Shown here piece after piece: positions 9,885 through 18,583 of a stretch of DNA of 64,000 nucleotides. The position numbers were made by a program, and so were the translations under genes. Numbering within the stretch: position 1 is the stretch's first letter; each line of letters starts with the position of its first letter. The stretch is from NCBI GenBank assembly GCA_963697675.1, contig CAVOOW010000004.1:1-64000 (forward strand), written 5' to 3'. Origin of the DNA: CAVOOW01 sp963697675 (GTDB lineage Bacteria > Actinomycetota > Actinomycetes > JACCUZ01). The notes beneath the pieces were generated by a model. It saw only the letters and a program-made list of their open reading frames with translations. It was not told the origin of the DNA and searched no databases.

Positions 9885-11216
9885 CTAGGAACCCAGCAGC
9901 CGTCGGACCGCGAACTCGTGGAAGCGCACCGAGAGTGCGAGGTCGTCGACGTGGATGCGCTCGTCCCTGTTGTGATAGCCCGCCTGCACGACTTCCGCGG
10001 GCGTGGTCCGGATCGGGTTGAAGCCGTACGCGACCGTCCCGGCGGCCGCTCGCAGATAGACCGAGTCGGTGAAGCCGGTGTCCACCGTCGGCAAGAGCAC
10101 CGCGCCAGGATCAGTCTCGTCGAGGAACGCCTGGCAGATGTCGTAGAGGGGACCGGCTGCCGGTGACGCGCTGCCCGCGACCAGCGCTTCCGGTCGTTCC
10201 AGCGCATAGCGCACGTCGGTGCCGATCACCTCGCGTACGAGCGCCTCCACCTCGGCCTCGGTTGTGCCGGGCAGGATGCGACAGTCGAGCTCGACACTGG
10301 CCCGGGCCGGCATGACGTTTCGCTTGCTCGACCCCAGCAACATCGTCGGCGCCATGGTTGTCCCGGCGAGCGCGGGGATGAGGTGGGTCAGCGCCGGATG
10401 CAGCCCGGCGGCGGCTGCGACCGCTCCGGCGTAGTCGCCGTCGTGCTCACCCACCAACACGCTCAGCATGTGGTCGACGTACTCGTTCGGTTGTGCGGCG
10501 GGCATGCCTGTCCCGACCCGCCGCAGGATCTCGGCGAGCAGCGGCACCGCGTTGTCGCCCTGGCTCGGCATCGATGCGTGACCTGCCTCCCCCAGCGCGA
10601 CGACCCGCACCGGGAACGTCCCGCGGTCGCCGACGGCCAACGTCACGACCACACGCCCGTCGGCCAGCTCCAGACGCACGCCCTCGCCCTCGTTGAGTGC
10701 GAAGTCGGGCCGGATGTCGGGTCGTTGCTCCAGCAGCCAGCGCATGCCCACGTCGGCGGTGCCGTCCTCCTCGTCGGCAACAGCGAGGAACCACAGGTCA
10801 CCGTTCGGCCGGAACCCCGACCGCGCGAGACGCGCGAGGGCCACGGCCCGGGCTGCGACCTCGTTCTTCATGTCGACGGCGCCGCGGCCGAAGAGATAGC
10901 CGTCGTCGTCGACGACCGCGTCGAACGGTGGGTGCGTCCAGTCCCGGGCATCACACGGCACGACGTCGGTGTGGCCCACGAGTGCCAGGGAGGGTCCGGT
11001 GCCACTGCCGCGCAGCCGGGCGACGAGGTTCGCCCGCAGCGGGTCGCGCGCCACGATCTCGCACTCGACCCCGGCCGGCTCGAGATAGTCCCGGAGGAGC
11101 ATCGCAGCGGCCGTCTCGCCGCCGGGCGGGTTGGTGGTGTCGATCTGGATCAGGGCGCGGCAGAGGTCGACGACCTCGCTGTCATAGCCGATGGCGCCAG
11201 GCCCCGCAGTTGTCAT
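9885..11216 (-). CDS. M20-family metallopeptidase (ArgE/DapE/carboxypeptidase type)
   Basis: A 443-residue di-zinc amidohydrolase. The first metal motif is SLALVGHTDVVP (His, and Asp two positions on), the bridging Asp lies in LFGRGAVDMKNE, and the catalytic Glu pair lies in FLAVADEEDGT; the dimerisation domain follows (VALGEAGHASMPSQG) and a last His is at AAGTVAYGF and downstream. The family removes N-acyl groups or cleaves dipeptides; members starting CRALIQIDTTNPPGGE are usually annotated as M20/M25/M40 peptidases of uncertain substrate. It is cytoplasmic and forms a two-gene unit with the EEP protein. Confidence 0.92.
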   Translation of the reverse strand: MTTAGPGAIGYDSEVVDLCRALIQIDTTNPPGGETAAAMLLRDYLEPAGVECEIVARDPLRANLVARLRGSGTGPSLALVGHTDVVPCDARDWTHPPFDAVVDDDGYLFGRGAVDMKNEVAARAVALARLARSGFRPNGDLWFLAVADEEDGTADVGMRWLLEQRPDIRPDFALNEGEGVRLELADGRVVVTLAVGDRGTFPVRVVALGEAGHASMPSQGDNAVPLLAEILRRVGTGMPAAQPNEYVDHMLSVLVGEHDGDYAGAVAAAAGLHPALTHLIPALAGTTMAPTMLLGSSKRNVMPARASVELDCRILPGTTEAEVEALVREVIGTDVRYALERPEALVAGSASPAAGPLYDICQAFLDETDPGAVLLPTVDTGFTDSVYLRAAAGTVAYGFNPIRTTPAEVVQAGYHNRDERIHVDDLALSVRFHEFAVRRLLGS

Positions 11217-11364
11217 GATTGATCATTCTTGCCTGAGCTGGGTCCGGGTGCGGCTCAGGGTTGGCGATCCGGGACATCTGGGGGTCGGCCCCTGATGCGG
11301 TGGGCTCTCCGGCGCGGCACTGTTGAGACATACCCGCTACTACTGACGACGAGAGAGACCTGAG

Positions 11365-12000
11365 ATGAACGACTTTCGCGAGACCCTCCGCGGCCAGGGC
11401 CTGGTGCGGCCACGCAACGGCCGCGTCCTCGGCGGCGTCTGCGCCGGACTGGGCCGCCGCTTCGGCATCGACCCGTGGCCCGCCCGGCTGCTGTTCGTAC
11501 TGCTGCTGATGGTGGTGCCCGGCAGCCAGGTGCTGATCTACCCGATCCTGTGGATCCTGATGCCGGTCGAGACACGCCTACGCCGGCGTGTCCTCGCCCA
11601 GCACCCCCGCCGCCCCCGACCGCCTGATCCCCCGACCGCAACACCTCCTCGATCTCAAAGCCGACCGCCCGACCGCCATACGACGTCTCCGTCGACCGAC
11701 CCCGCTGCCGCCGTCCCTCAGCCGAAGTTCAAGATCGCCGACTTTCGGTGCCCGAAAGTCGGAGTCGACTCCACTTCTTCACCGGAAATCGCTGATCTTG
11801 GCTGGCCATCAGCTGACCGCGGACCCACAGTCCGGTCACGGGAGACGAGCCCCGTCGCTTGCTGCATGCGGTGCTATGCACGTGCGAGCCGGGGGCGCCA
11901 CGGCGGCGACCTCGGTGCGTCAGACGGCGGCCGGCTGGCTCTCGTCCTGGAGGACCTCGTCTGGACCGAGGCGCTTGCCGCTGCCCGCGTCCCCGCGTGA
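11365..12000 (+). CDS. PspC-domain membrane protein (C-terminus probably artefactual)
   Basis: Residues about 12-70 form a PspC domain: VRPRNGRVLGGVCAGLGRRF, then a single membrane helix (LLFVLLLMVVPGSQVLIY) and PILWILMPVE. Such proteins are normally 60-80 residues long. After LAQHPRRPRPP the frame runs through a proline-rich stretch, an intergenic palindrome (11730-11800) and into the 3' end of the convergent MMPL gene, which is not protein-like. A one-base correction in the C-runs near 11605-11620 would bring a TGA close to 11629 into frame. The real gene is therefore probably 11365 to about 11629. PspC proteins respond to envelope stress. Confidence 0.8.
   Translation: MNDFRETLRGQGLVRPRNGRVLGGVCAGLGRRFGIDPWPARLLFVLLLMVVPGSQVLIYPILWILMPVETRLRRRVLAQHPRRPRPPDPPTATPPRSQSRPPDRHTTSPSTDPAAAVPQPKFKIADFRCPKVGVDSTSSPEIADLGWPSADRGPTVRSRETSPVACCMRCYARASRGRHGGDLGASDGGRLALVLEDLVWTEALAAARVPA
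11730..11800. repeat. Extragenic palindrome, family CAAGATC (copy 1)
   Basis: Arms CAAGATCGCCGACTTTCGGT and, inverted, CAAGATCAGCGATTTCCGGT match at 17 of 21 positions. The loop contains a second perfect palindrome, GGAGTCGACTCC. It lies between the convergent PspC and MMPL genes and shares its arm sequence with the element at 18425-18497. It may act as a two-way terminator. Confidence 0.6.
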
Positions 12001-14106
12001 CGGCGCTACGAAGCCATCGGTCAGCCCGATGCGATCGTGCAGCCGGCGCAACGGCTGCGGCGCCCACCAGTTCCACCGTCCCATCAACGACATCACCGAC
12101 GGCATCAGCAGGCAGCGCACCAGGGTTGCGTCCACAAGGATGACCAGCACGAGCCCCAGCCCCACCTGCTTCACCGGCGAGAACCCGCCGGCCACGAAGC
12201 CGGCGAACACGACCGACATCAGCAGCGCCGCCGCGGTCACCGTGCGTCCCGTCTTCTGCAACCCGTACGCCACGGCGCGGTCGGTGTCGCCGGTGCGCCG
12301 CCACTCCTCGGCAATGCGTCCGAGCAGGAACACCTCATAGTCCATCGACAGCCCGAACGCGATCGCGAACACCAGCACCGGCGTCGTGACGCTCAGACTG
12401 CCGAGCGCCTGCGTGCCGACCAGCCCGCCGAGATGTCCCTCCTGGAACACGAAGACCAGCGCCCCGAAGCCCGCGCCGAGACTGAACAGGTTCATCACCA
12501 ACGCCTTGGCCGGCACGACGACCGACCCGGTGAACAGGAAGAGCAGCACGAAGGTCGCCAGCATCATCAACGCGATCGCATAGGGCAGCCGGTCTGCCAG
12601 CGCGGACTCATAGTCGACGAGCTCCGCGGCGTCGCCCGTCACCTCGACCGGCGCGGGCGCGTCCATCGCGCGCACCTCGCGGACCAGCCGCTGAGCGATC
12701 GGCCCCTGCTCGGAGCCACGTGGTGCCACGTCGATCACCGTGAAGCCAGGGACGCCCTCGCGCACCGAAACGCCCCGCACCCCGTCGAGACCTTGCAAGG
12801 TGTCGACGTACGCCGTCAACGCGTCCCGAGCGATCGCGCCGCGGGCCACCACAGTGACCGGGTCGACATCGCCCGGGTCGTTGAACCGGCTGTGCACCAG
12901 CTCATCGACCTGCCGGCTCGGCGACGACGCCGGCAACGACCGGCTGTCGGGATCCGCATAGTGCACACCGAGGAACGGGGTCGCGGCCAGCGCCAACGCG
13001 ACCGTGATGAGCGCGATCACGGCGACCCGCCGCCGCCGCACGACGCGGGTCAGCCACACGAACAGCCCGCGGTCGCCGGACGTCGCCCGGGCCGGTGTGA
13101 TGCGGTGCCCGACGACGGCGAGCAGTGCGGGCATGAGCGTCAACGCGGCGAGCATGTCCAGGAGCACTACGGACAGGCTGGCCAGGCCCATCGACTTGAG
13201 GAAGTCGTCCGGGAAGACCAGCAGTCCGGCAAGCGAGGCGGCCACCGTCAGGCCGGAGAAGGCGACGGTGCGTCCCGCGGTCGCGAGCGTGCGCCGCAGC
13301 GCAGCGTCGACATCAGGGTCCACCGCGCGCTCCTCGCGGAACCGCGACACCAGCAGCAGTGCATAGTCGACGGCCAGGCCAAGGCCAAGCATCGTCACGA
13401 TGTTCACGGAGTAGACCGACACGTCGGTGACCAGGCTCGCCAGCGCCAGCGCGCCGAGGGTCGCGGCAACGCCGACGATGGCCACGAGCACGGGCAGCCC
13501 GGCCGCGATGATGCCTCCGAAGATCACCAGCAGCAGGACCAGCACGACCGGCATGGACAACAGCTCCGCACGGGCCAGGTCGTGCCCGGCCTGCGCGTCC
13601 ATCTCGTCGTCGAGCAACGAGTCACCACTGACGAGCACCCGGGGCGCGTCGACCGTGCGCAGCTCGCGCACGACGGCGTCGACCGCTGGTCCACCATCGA
13701 AGCCCGGCTGCAGCTGCACGACGATGCCGACTGCCCGACCGTCGCGAGCGACCCCCCGCGCATTCGGCTGCGCGCCGGCCGCGACGTCGGTCCACGGCGT
13801 CGTCACGCCCTCGACACCGGGCATGGTGGCCAGTCGCGCGGCCACCCCGTCGACGCTCGACCGCAGACCGGGGTCGGACGCTGCGCGACCGTCGGCGACC
13901 GCGTAGATCACCTCACCGCTCGGTGCGGCCTGCCAGATCGCCTGGGCCGCCCGTTCCGACTCGCTGTTGTCGATCGACCCGGCCTCGGAGGTGAGACGGC
14001 CGAACAGCACCGGCGCCGCCGCGAAGCCCACCAGGAGAACGACGACCCACAGGGCGAGCACCCAGCGTCGGTGCCGGAGGGACAGGTCGGTCAGACGGGC
14101 GATCAT
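11920..14106 (-). CDS. MMPL-family RND transporter
   Basis: A 728-residue protein with the MMPL/RND plan: one N-terminal helix (WVLALWVVVLLVGFAA), a periplasmic loop, a six-helix block with the GLGLAVDYALLLVSRFREE motif, a second loop, and a second block with FAIAFGLSMDYEVFLLGR. The paired D-Y motifs are the proton-relay signature. Such proteins export lipids, siderophores or drugs. ATG at 14106 follows a GGAGG site. The gene is divergent from a MerR/BmrR-type regulator across a short gap, which points to drug-induced efflux. Its 3' end faces the PspC gene. Confidence 0.93.
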   Translation of the reverse strand: MIARLTDLSLRHRRWVLALWVVVLLVGFAAAPVLFGRLTSEAGSIDNSESERAAQAIWQAAPSGEVIYAVADGRAASDPGLRSSVDGVAARLATMPGVEGVTTPWTDVAAGAQPNARGVARDGRAVGIVVQLQPGFDGGPAVDAVVRELRTVDAPRVLVSGDSLLDDEMDAQAGHDLARAELLSMPVVLVLLLVIFGGIIAAGLPVLVAIVGVAATLGALALASLVTDVSVYSVNIVTMLGLGLAVDYALLLVSRFREERAVDPDVDAALRRTLATAGRTVAFSGLTVAASLAGLLVFPDDFLKSMGLASLSVVLLDMLAALTLMPALLAVVGHRITPARATSGDRGLFVWLTRVVRRRRVAVIALITVALALAATPFLGVHYADPDSRSLPASSPSRQVDELVHSRFNDPGDVDPVTVVARGAIARDALTAYVDTLQGLDGVRGVSVREGVPGFTVIDVAPRGSEQGPIAQRLVREVRAMDAPAPVEVTGDAAELVDYESALADRLPYAIALMMLATFVLLFLFTGSVVVPAKALVMNLFSLGAGFGALVFVFQEGHLGGLVGTQALGSLSVTTPVLVFAIAFGLSMDYEVFLLGRIAEEWRRTGDTDRAVAYGLQKTGRTVTAAALLMSVVFAGFVAGGFSPVKQVGLGLVLVILVDATLVRCLLMPSVMSLMGRWNWWAPQPLRRLHDRIGLTDGFVAPSRGDAGSGKRLGPDEVLQDESQPAAV

Positions 14107-14241
14107 TACAACCTCCTACACCGTGTGCCAGCGGACGGTTCCACGGTAGGAACGCGCGCCGCCCGGCGGATCGCCCGCGCGACCCAACATCGGCCTCCCC
14201 CGTACGAGGGAGACACGATGGTGTACGAGAGAACTGGTGCC

Positions 14242-14272
14242 TTGACTCTGACACTGTGTGAGGCCATAGACC
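14242..14272 (+). promoter_or_regulatory. Candidate MerR-type promoter/operator
   Basis: TTGACT is followed by 19 bases and then TAGACC, the long spacer expected of promoters activated by MerR proteins. The spacer holds an imperfect dyad, CTCTGACAC-T-GTGTGAGGC. It sits just before the MerR gene start and between it and the MMPL gene, so the regulator could control both. Confidence 0.5.
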
Positions 14273-14282
14273 TGGAGCTGTC

Positions 14283-15104
14283 ATGTTCAGCATCGGAGAC
14301 TTCGCCCGACACGGCCGCGTGTCCGTGCGCATGTTGCGGCACTACGACGCGATCGGGCTGCTGCCACCGGCGCACGTCGACCAGGTGACCGGATATCGCT
14401 CCTACGCAGCCGAACAGCTGTCGCGGCTCAACCGCATTGTCGCGTTGAAGGACTTGGGCTTCACCCTCGATCAGGTGCAGTCCATCCTCGACGACAAGGT
14501 CAATGTCGAAGAGCTGCGCGGGATGTTGCGGTTGCGGCAGGCCGATCTGCAGTCACAGATCATCGTCGACACCGCCAGGTTGGCCCAGGTCGAGGCGAGG
14601 CTCCACATCATCGAAAGGGAAGGCATCATGCCCACCGACGACATTGCGATCAAGCGCATCCCCGGTGTCCGGGTCGCCGAGCTCACTGCGACCGCTGCAA
14701 GCTTCGAGCCTGAGTCCATCGGCCCGGTCATCACACCGCTCTACGACGAGCTGGGTGCCCGCCTTCATCGGGCGGGGGTGGTGCCCAACGGTTCGCCGAT
14801 TGCGTACTACGAGAACTCTCCTGACGGCGACGGTGTCCTCGTACACGCCGCAGTGCCGGTCGGCGCCGATGTCCGGAGCGACCTCGACTTCGCGATCGTC
14901 GACCTGCCGGACATCGAGCAGGCGGCCACGATCGTGCACCGGGGCTCGATGGACAACGTCATGTCGACCATCCAGACGCTGGCTCAGTGGATCGACGCGA
15001 ACGGGCACCGGTCGGCCGGCTACAACCGCGAGCTCTATCTCGACTGCCCGCAGGACAAGGACCTCTGGGTGACCGAGCTGCAGGAGCCGCTCGTCACGAG
15101 CTGA
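14283..15104 (+). CDS. MerR-family regulator with GyrI-like ligand-binding domain (BmrR/BltR type)
   Basis: The N-terminal winged helix MFSIGDFARHGRVSVRMLRH with YDAIGLLPP is classic MerR, followed by the dimerisation coiled coil (about residues 75-115, LRQADLQSQIIVDTARLAQV). The C-terminal 150 residues form a GyrI-like effector domain (GSPIAYYENSPDGDG, IVHRGSMDNVMSTIQ, YNRELYLD), which in BmrR binds bulky cationic drugs. It is divergent from the MMPL exporter, 176 bases away, and probably activates it. A MerR-type spacer lies directly upstream. A GGAG ribosome site precedes the ATG. Confidence 0.93.
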   Translation: MFSIGDFARHGRVSVRMLRHYDAIGLLPPAHVDQVTGYRSYAAEQLSRLNRIVALKDLGFTLDQVQSILDDKVNVEELRGMLRLRQADLQSQIIVDTARLAQVEARLHIIEREGIMPTDDIAIKRIPGVRVAELTATAASFEPESIGPVITPLYDELGARLHRAGVVPNGSPIAYYENSPDGDGVLVHAAVPVGADVRSDLDFAIVDLPDIEQAATIVHRGSMDNVMSTIQTLAQWIDANGHRSAGYNRELYLDCPQDKDLWVTELQEPLVTS

Positions 15105-15108
15105 CCGT

Positions 15109-15777
15109 CTAGTCGAGCTCGGCGGGTCGCACGACACCGTGCTCGTAGGCGTAGATGACCGCATGCACGCGATCGCGCAGAGCGAGCTTGAGGAAGACGT
15201 TGCCCACGTGCGTCTTCACGGTGTGCTCGCTGACCACCAGCTTCGCGGCGATCTGCGCGTTGGACAGCCCTTGGGCAAGCAGCCCGAAGGTGTCCGACTC
15301 GCGCGCCGTGAGGCTGGCGATCGCGTCGCCGGACGCGCCCAGTTGCGGACCCGGACGGCTGCGCACGAAGTCGGTGAGCAGCCGCCGGGTGACCGTCGGC
15401 GCGAGCATGGCGTCGCCGGACGCGACGACCCGCACGGCGGCGACCAGGTCGTCGCGGCCGACGTCCTTGAGCAGGAAGCCACTCGCGCCGGCGGTGATCG
15501 CGTCGTACACGTAGTCGTCGAGATCGAACGTCGTCAGCACCAGCACCCGGGTCGCCGGGCGTTCACTGACGATGGCGCGGGTGGCTGCGATGCCGTCGAG
15601 CCGTGGCATGCGCACATCCATGAGTACGACGTCGGGGGCGTGCGTGCGTGCGAGCTCGATCGCCTCGGTGCCGTCACCCGCCTCACCGACGACGTCGATG
15701 TCGTCGTGGGCTTCGAGGATCATCCGGAAGCCCGCGCGCACCAGCGCCTGGTCGTCTGCGAGCAGGACGCTGGTCAC
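15109..15777 (-). CDS. Two-component response regulator, NarL/LuxR type
   Basis: The 222-residue protein has a receiver domain with acidic pocket (VLLADDQALVRAGF), phosphoacceptor Asp in VVLMDVRMPRLDG, Thr in VLVLTTFD and Lys in FLLKDV. A LuxR-type helix-turn-helix follows (LTARESDTFGLLAQGLSNAQ, VSEHTVKTHVGNVFLKL). Its GTG start overlaps the stop of the histidine kinase gene (GTGA), so the pair is translationally coupled. The target genes are not evident; the convergent MerR gene ends four bases away. Confidence 0.95.
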   Translation of the reverse strand: MTSVLLADDQALVRAGFRMILEAHDDIDVVGEAGDGTEAIELARTHAPDVVLMDVRMPRLDGIAATRAIVSERPATRVLVLTTFDLDDYVYDAITAGASGFLLKDVGRDDLVAAVRVVASGDAMLAPTVTRRLLTDFVRSRPGPQLGASGDAIASLTARESDTFGLLAQGLSNAQIAAKLVVSEHTVKTHVGNVFLKLALRDRVHAVIYAYEHGVVRPAELD

Positions 15778-16973
15778 GACGACTCGCTCTCCAGCCGTGC
15801 TGCGCCGACATCGTCGAGAGCCGCCGCCGGGAGCACGGCATGCACGGCCCAGCCCCCATCGGGCCGGGGCCCGACCTCGAGGGAGCCTCCCACCATCGCC
15901 ACGCGCTCTCGCATCGCGACCAGGCCGTTCCCTCCGACCCCGGCGATCCAGTCCACGCCACCGAGCCCGTCGTCGACCACGTCAAGACGCAGCGCGGCGT
16001 CTTCGTACCGCGCCTGCACCGTCACCCGGGCCGGACCGGCATGGCGCAGGCAGTTGGTGAGGGCCTCCTGCACGAGGCGATAGCCGGACAGGTCGACGGC
16101 CGGTGGCAGGGGCCGCGGCACTCCGGCCACGTCGAGCTCCACGTCGAGGCCGGCCGCTCGCACCCCGGCGACCAGGTCGGCGAGCTGCGCCACACCCGGC
16201 TGTGGCGCGAGGGACACGTCCTCGCCGGTCTTCAGTACGCCGAGCAGGCGGCGCATCTCCGCCAGCGCCTGCTTGCCCACCGCGCTGATGGTGTCGAACG
16301 TGGCGGCTGCGGCCGCCGGGTCGCGCTCCATCGCCACCGGACCTGCCTCAGCCTGCACGACGATCATGCTGACGTGGTGGGCGACGACGTCGTGCAGCTC
16401 CCGGGCGATGCGGTTGCGCTCGGCGACGACCGCGGCCTCCGCCTCAGCGGCCCGGGTCCGCTCGAGCTGTTCGGCGCGGGCCTCCAGCGCGGCGGCCCGG
16501 TCGCGACGGCTGCGCGCGCTGTCGCCGAGCAGCCACGCGGTGGCGAAGACCGCCCCGTTGACCACGAGGTCCTGGTAGTCGGAGTCCGTCCTGCCCCAGA
16601 AGACCACGCTGACCAGTCCGACCCCGGCGATGACGGCCGCGACGTTGGCCTTGCGCCGCGACGCGTGCGCCGCGACGGTGTAGAGGCTCACCAGCGTCGC
16701 GTAGAAGACCGGCGGGTCCGGCAGGTCGGCGATGCCGTAGCCCATGGACATGACGCCGACCGCCAGAGCCACTCCGAACGGCCAGCGACGCCGGACGGCC
16801 AGCGGCAGGCACTCGGCCGCCACTAGAACGAAGGCCCACGTCGGCGCCGGGTCGCAGCCGCAGTCGCGCGCCGACAGCAGGGGCAGCACCGAGAGTACGA
16901 AGGCGGCTGCGGCCAGCGCGGGGTCGGCGAGCGGCTCGAGCCGCCTCGCCCACTCGCGCAGATCGGACTTCAC
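15774..16973 (-). CDS. Sensor histidine kinase (HisKA_3/HATPase, NarL-partner type)
   Basis: About five N-terminal membrane segments (residues 15-150, e.g. AAAAFVLSVLPLLSA and VAAVIAGVGLVSVVFW) with no obvious extracytoplasmic sensor loop, a coiled linker (ALEARAEQLERTRAAEAEA), the HisKA_3 motif NRIARELHDVVAHHVSMIV with the phosphorylated His, and a HATPase_c domain (VQEALTNCLRHAGPA, DDGLGGVDW, GNGLVAMRERVAMVGGSL). GTG at 16973 was chosen because the frame upstream is Arg/Pro-rich and non-protein-like. It pairs with the downstream NarL-type regulator. The intramembrane layout suggests sensing of envelope stress. Confidence 0.93.
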   Translation of the reverse strand: MKSDLREWARRLEPLADPALAAAAFVLSVLPLLSARDCGCDPAPTWAFVLVAAECLPLAVRRRWPFGVALAVGVMSMGYGIADLPDPPVFYATLVSLYTVAAHASRRKANVAAVIAGVGLVSVVFWGRTDSDYQDLVVNGAVFATAWLLGDSARSRRDRAAALEARAEQLERTRAAEAEAAVVAERNRIARELHDVVAHHVSMIVVQAEAGPVAMERDPAAAAATFDTISAVGKQALAEMRRLLGVLKTGEDVSLAPQPGVAQLADLVAGVRAAGLDVELDVAGVPRPLPPAVDLSGYRLVQEALTNCLRHAGPARVTVQARYEDAALRLDVVDDGLGGVDWIAGVGGNGLVAMRERVAMVGGSLEVGPRPDGGWAVHAVLPAAALDDVGAARLESESS

Positions 16974-17047
16974 CCGCCGGATTGTTCCAGCCCTACGACG
17001 CTGCTGAGATCCCCCGCGCGACCCATCTCTGAGGACCGTCGGGGACG

Positions 17048-18364
17048 ATGGCCACGATGACCTCTCCCTGGCGCGCCTGGCTCGTCTGGTCGGTCGGCGT
17101 GACGGCATACGTCGTGGCGGTCCTGCAACGCACATCCCTGGGCGTCTCGGGTCTCGACGCGACACGCCGGTTCGACGCCTCCGCAAGCGTGCTGGCGAGC
17201 TTTGCCGTGCTCCAGCTGCTGGTCTACGCCGCCCTGCAGGTGCCGGTCGGGCTGCTCCTCGACCGCTTCGGGTCGCGCCGCCTGATCGTCTCGGGTGCGA
17301 TGCTGATGGCGGCCGGCCAGGTCGTGCTCGCCCTGGCCGAAACCGTGCCGCTGGCCGTGGCCGGGCGCATCCTGGTCGGCGCCGGCGATGCGATGACGTT
17401 CATCAGCGTGCTGCGCCTGGTGACCACCTGGTTGCCACCGGGACGCGTGCCCGTGATGACCCAGCTCACCGGACTGCTCGGGCAGTCCGGCCAGATCCTC
17501 AGCGCCATCCCCCTGGTCGCCCTCCTGCACACCCGGGGCTGGACGACAGCGTTCCTCTCCGCCGCCTCGGCCAGCGTGCTCGCCGCGATCCTCGTGCTGC
17601 TGGTCGTTCGTGACTCGCCGGCCGGTGCGCCACGACGCCATGTCGAGCCGACGCTCGCACAGGTGGGTGCCGACCTGGCGAGTGCGTGGCGACACCCGGG
17701 CACCCGGCTCGGACTGTGGACTCACTTCACGACGCAGTTCTCCGGCACGGTGTTCGCGTTGCTGTGGGGGTTCCCGTTCCTGGTGTCCGGTGAGCAGCTC
17801 AGCCGCAAGACGGCCAGCACCCTCGTGACACTGTTCGTACTCGCCGCCATGGTCTCGGCGCCGTTCATCGGCGTGATGGTCGAGCGCCATCCGTTGCGCA
17901 GGTCGTGGCTGGTGCTGGGCGTCGTGGGCGCCAACGTGCTCGCGTGGACCGTCGTGCTCGCATGGCCGGGCACCGCACCCCTGTGGCTGCTCGTGCTGCT
18001 GGTGCTGTCCCTCGCCCTCGGCGGCCCCGGCTCGATGATCGCCTTCGACTTCGCCAGGACGTTCAACCCGCCCAACCGCCTCGGGACGGCGACCGGCATC
18101 GTCAATGTCGGCGGCTTCGTGGCCTCGCTGATCACGATGCTGCTGGTCGGCATCGTGCTGGACATCCGAGGCGCCGACGCCACGAACGGCTATCAGCTCG
18201 ACGACTTCCGGATCGCGCTGTCCGCGCAGTACGTCATCTGGGCCGTCGGCGTCCTCGGCATCGTGATCACTCGGCGCAAGGTGCGCGCCCGGCTGGCCCG
18301 TCAGGGCGTCGTGGTCCCACCGCTACGGGCAGCCATCGCTCGCAACCGGGCCCGCCGCCATTAA
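17048..18364 (+). CDS. Major facilitator superfamily transporter
   Basis: A 438-residue protein with twelve predicted helices. The MFS loop motif between helices 2 and 3 is PVGLLLDRFGSRRLIVSG, and the second half has VERHPLRRSWLVLGVVG. The substrate is not evident from sequence. It is divergent from the histidine kinase with about 75 bases between start codons, and faces the PP2C gene at its 3' end across a palindrome. ATG at 17048 may be replaced by the second Met (ATGACCTCTCCC), three codons on. Confidence 0.92.
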   Translation: MATMTSPWRAWLVWSVGVTAYVVAVLQRTSLGVSGLDATRRFDASASVLASFAVLQLLVYAALQVPVGLLLDRFGSRRLIVSGAMLMAAGQVVLALAETVPLAVAGRILVGAGDAMTFISVLRLVTTWLPPGRVPVMTQLTGLLGQSGQILSAIPLVALLHTRGWTTAFLSAASASVLAAILVLLVVRDSPAGAPRRHVEPTLAQVGADLASAWRHPGTRLGLWTHFTTQFSGTVFALLWGFPFLVSGEQLSRKTASTLVTLFVLAAMVSAPFIGVMVERHPLRRSWLVLGVVGANVLAWTVVLAWPGTAPLWLLVLLVLSLALGGPGSMIAFDFARTFNPPNRLGTATGIVNVGGFVASLITMLLVGIVLDIRGADATNGYQLDDFRIALSAQYVIWAVGVLGIVITRRKVRARLARQGVVVPPLRAAIARNRARRH

Positions 18365-18424
18365 CCCGCCCCAGCCCGCCGCCGCTAGCCGGCCGCTGAC
18401 ACCCACCTCCCCCGCGCACCCGAT

Positions 18425-18497
18425 CAAGATCACGATTTCCGTGCACAGATTCCGTTCCGCATGAATCGCGAATCTGTGCACGAAAACAGCGATCTTG
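18425..18497. repeat. Extragenic palindrome, family CAAGATC (copy 2)
   Basis: The arms begin CAAGATCACGATTTCCGTGC on one side and, inverted, CAAGATCGCTGTTTTCGTGC on the other; the 28-base arms match at all but about four positions and enclose a 17-base loop. It lies between the convergent MFS and PP2C genes. The outer arm matches the element at 11730-11800. Confidence 0.7.
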
Positions 18498-18583
18498 GGG
18501 GTACGACGATGGGCGCCGCCGCCGCTCGTACGGCAAGCCCGCGCGCCGCGTCGGCCCCCTCACTGGAGCAGCCCTGGTCGCTG

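Noticed and set aside
12037..14388. Long open frame of 783 codons on the plus strand
   Set aside because: It is antisense to the MMPL gene, rich in His, Arg and Gln, and has no domain; it is a GC-driven shadow frame.
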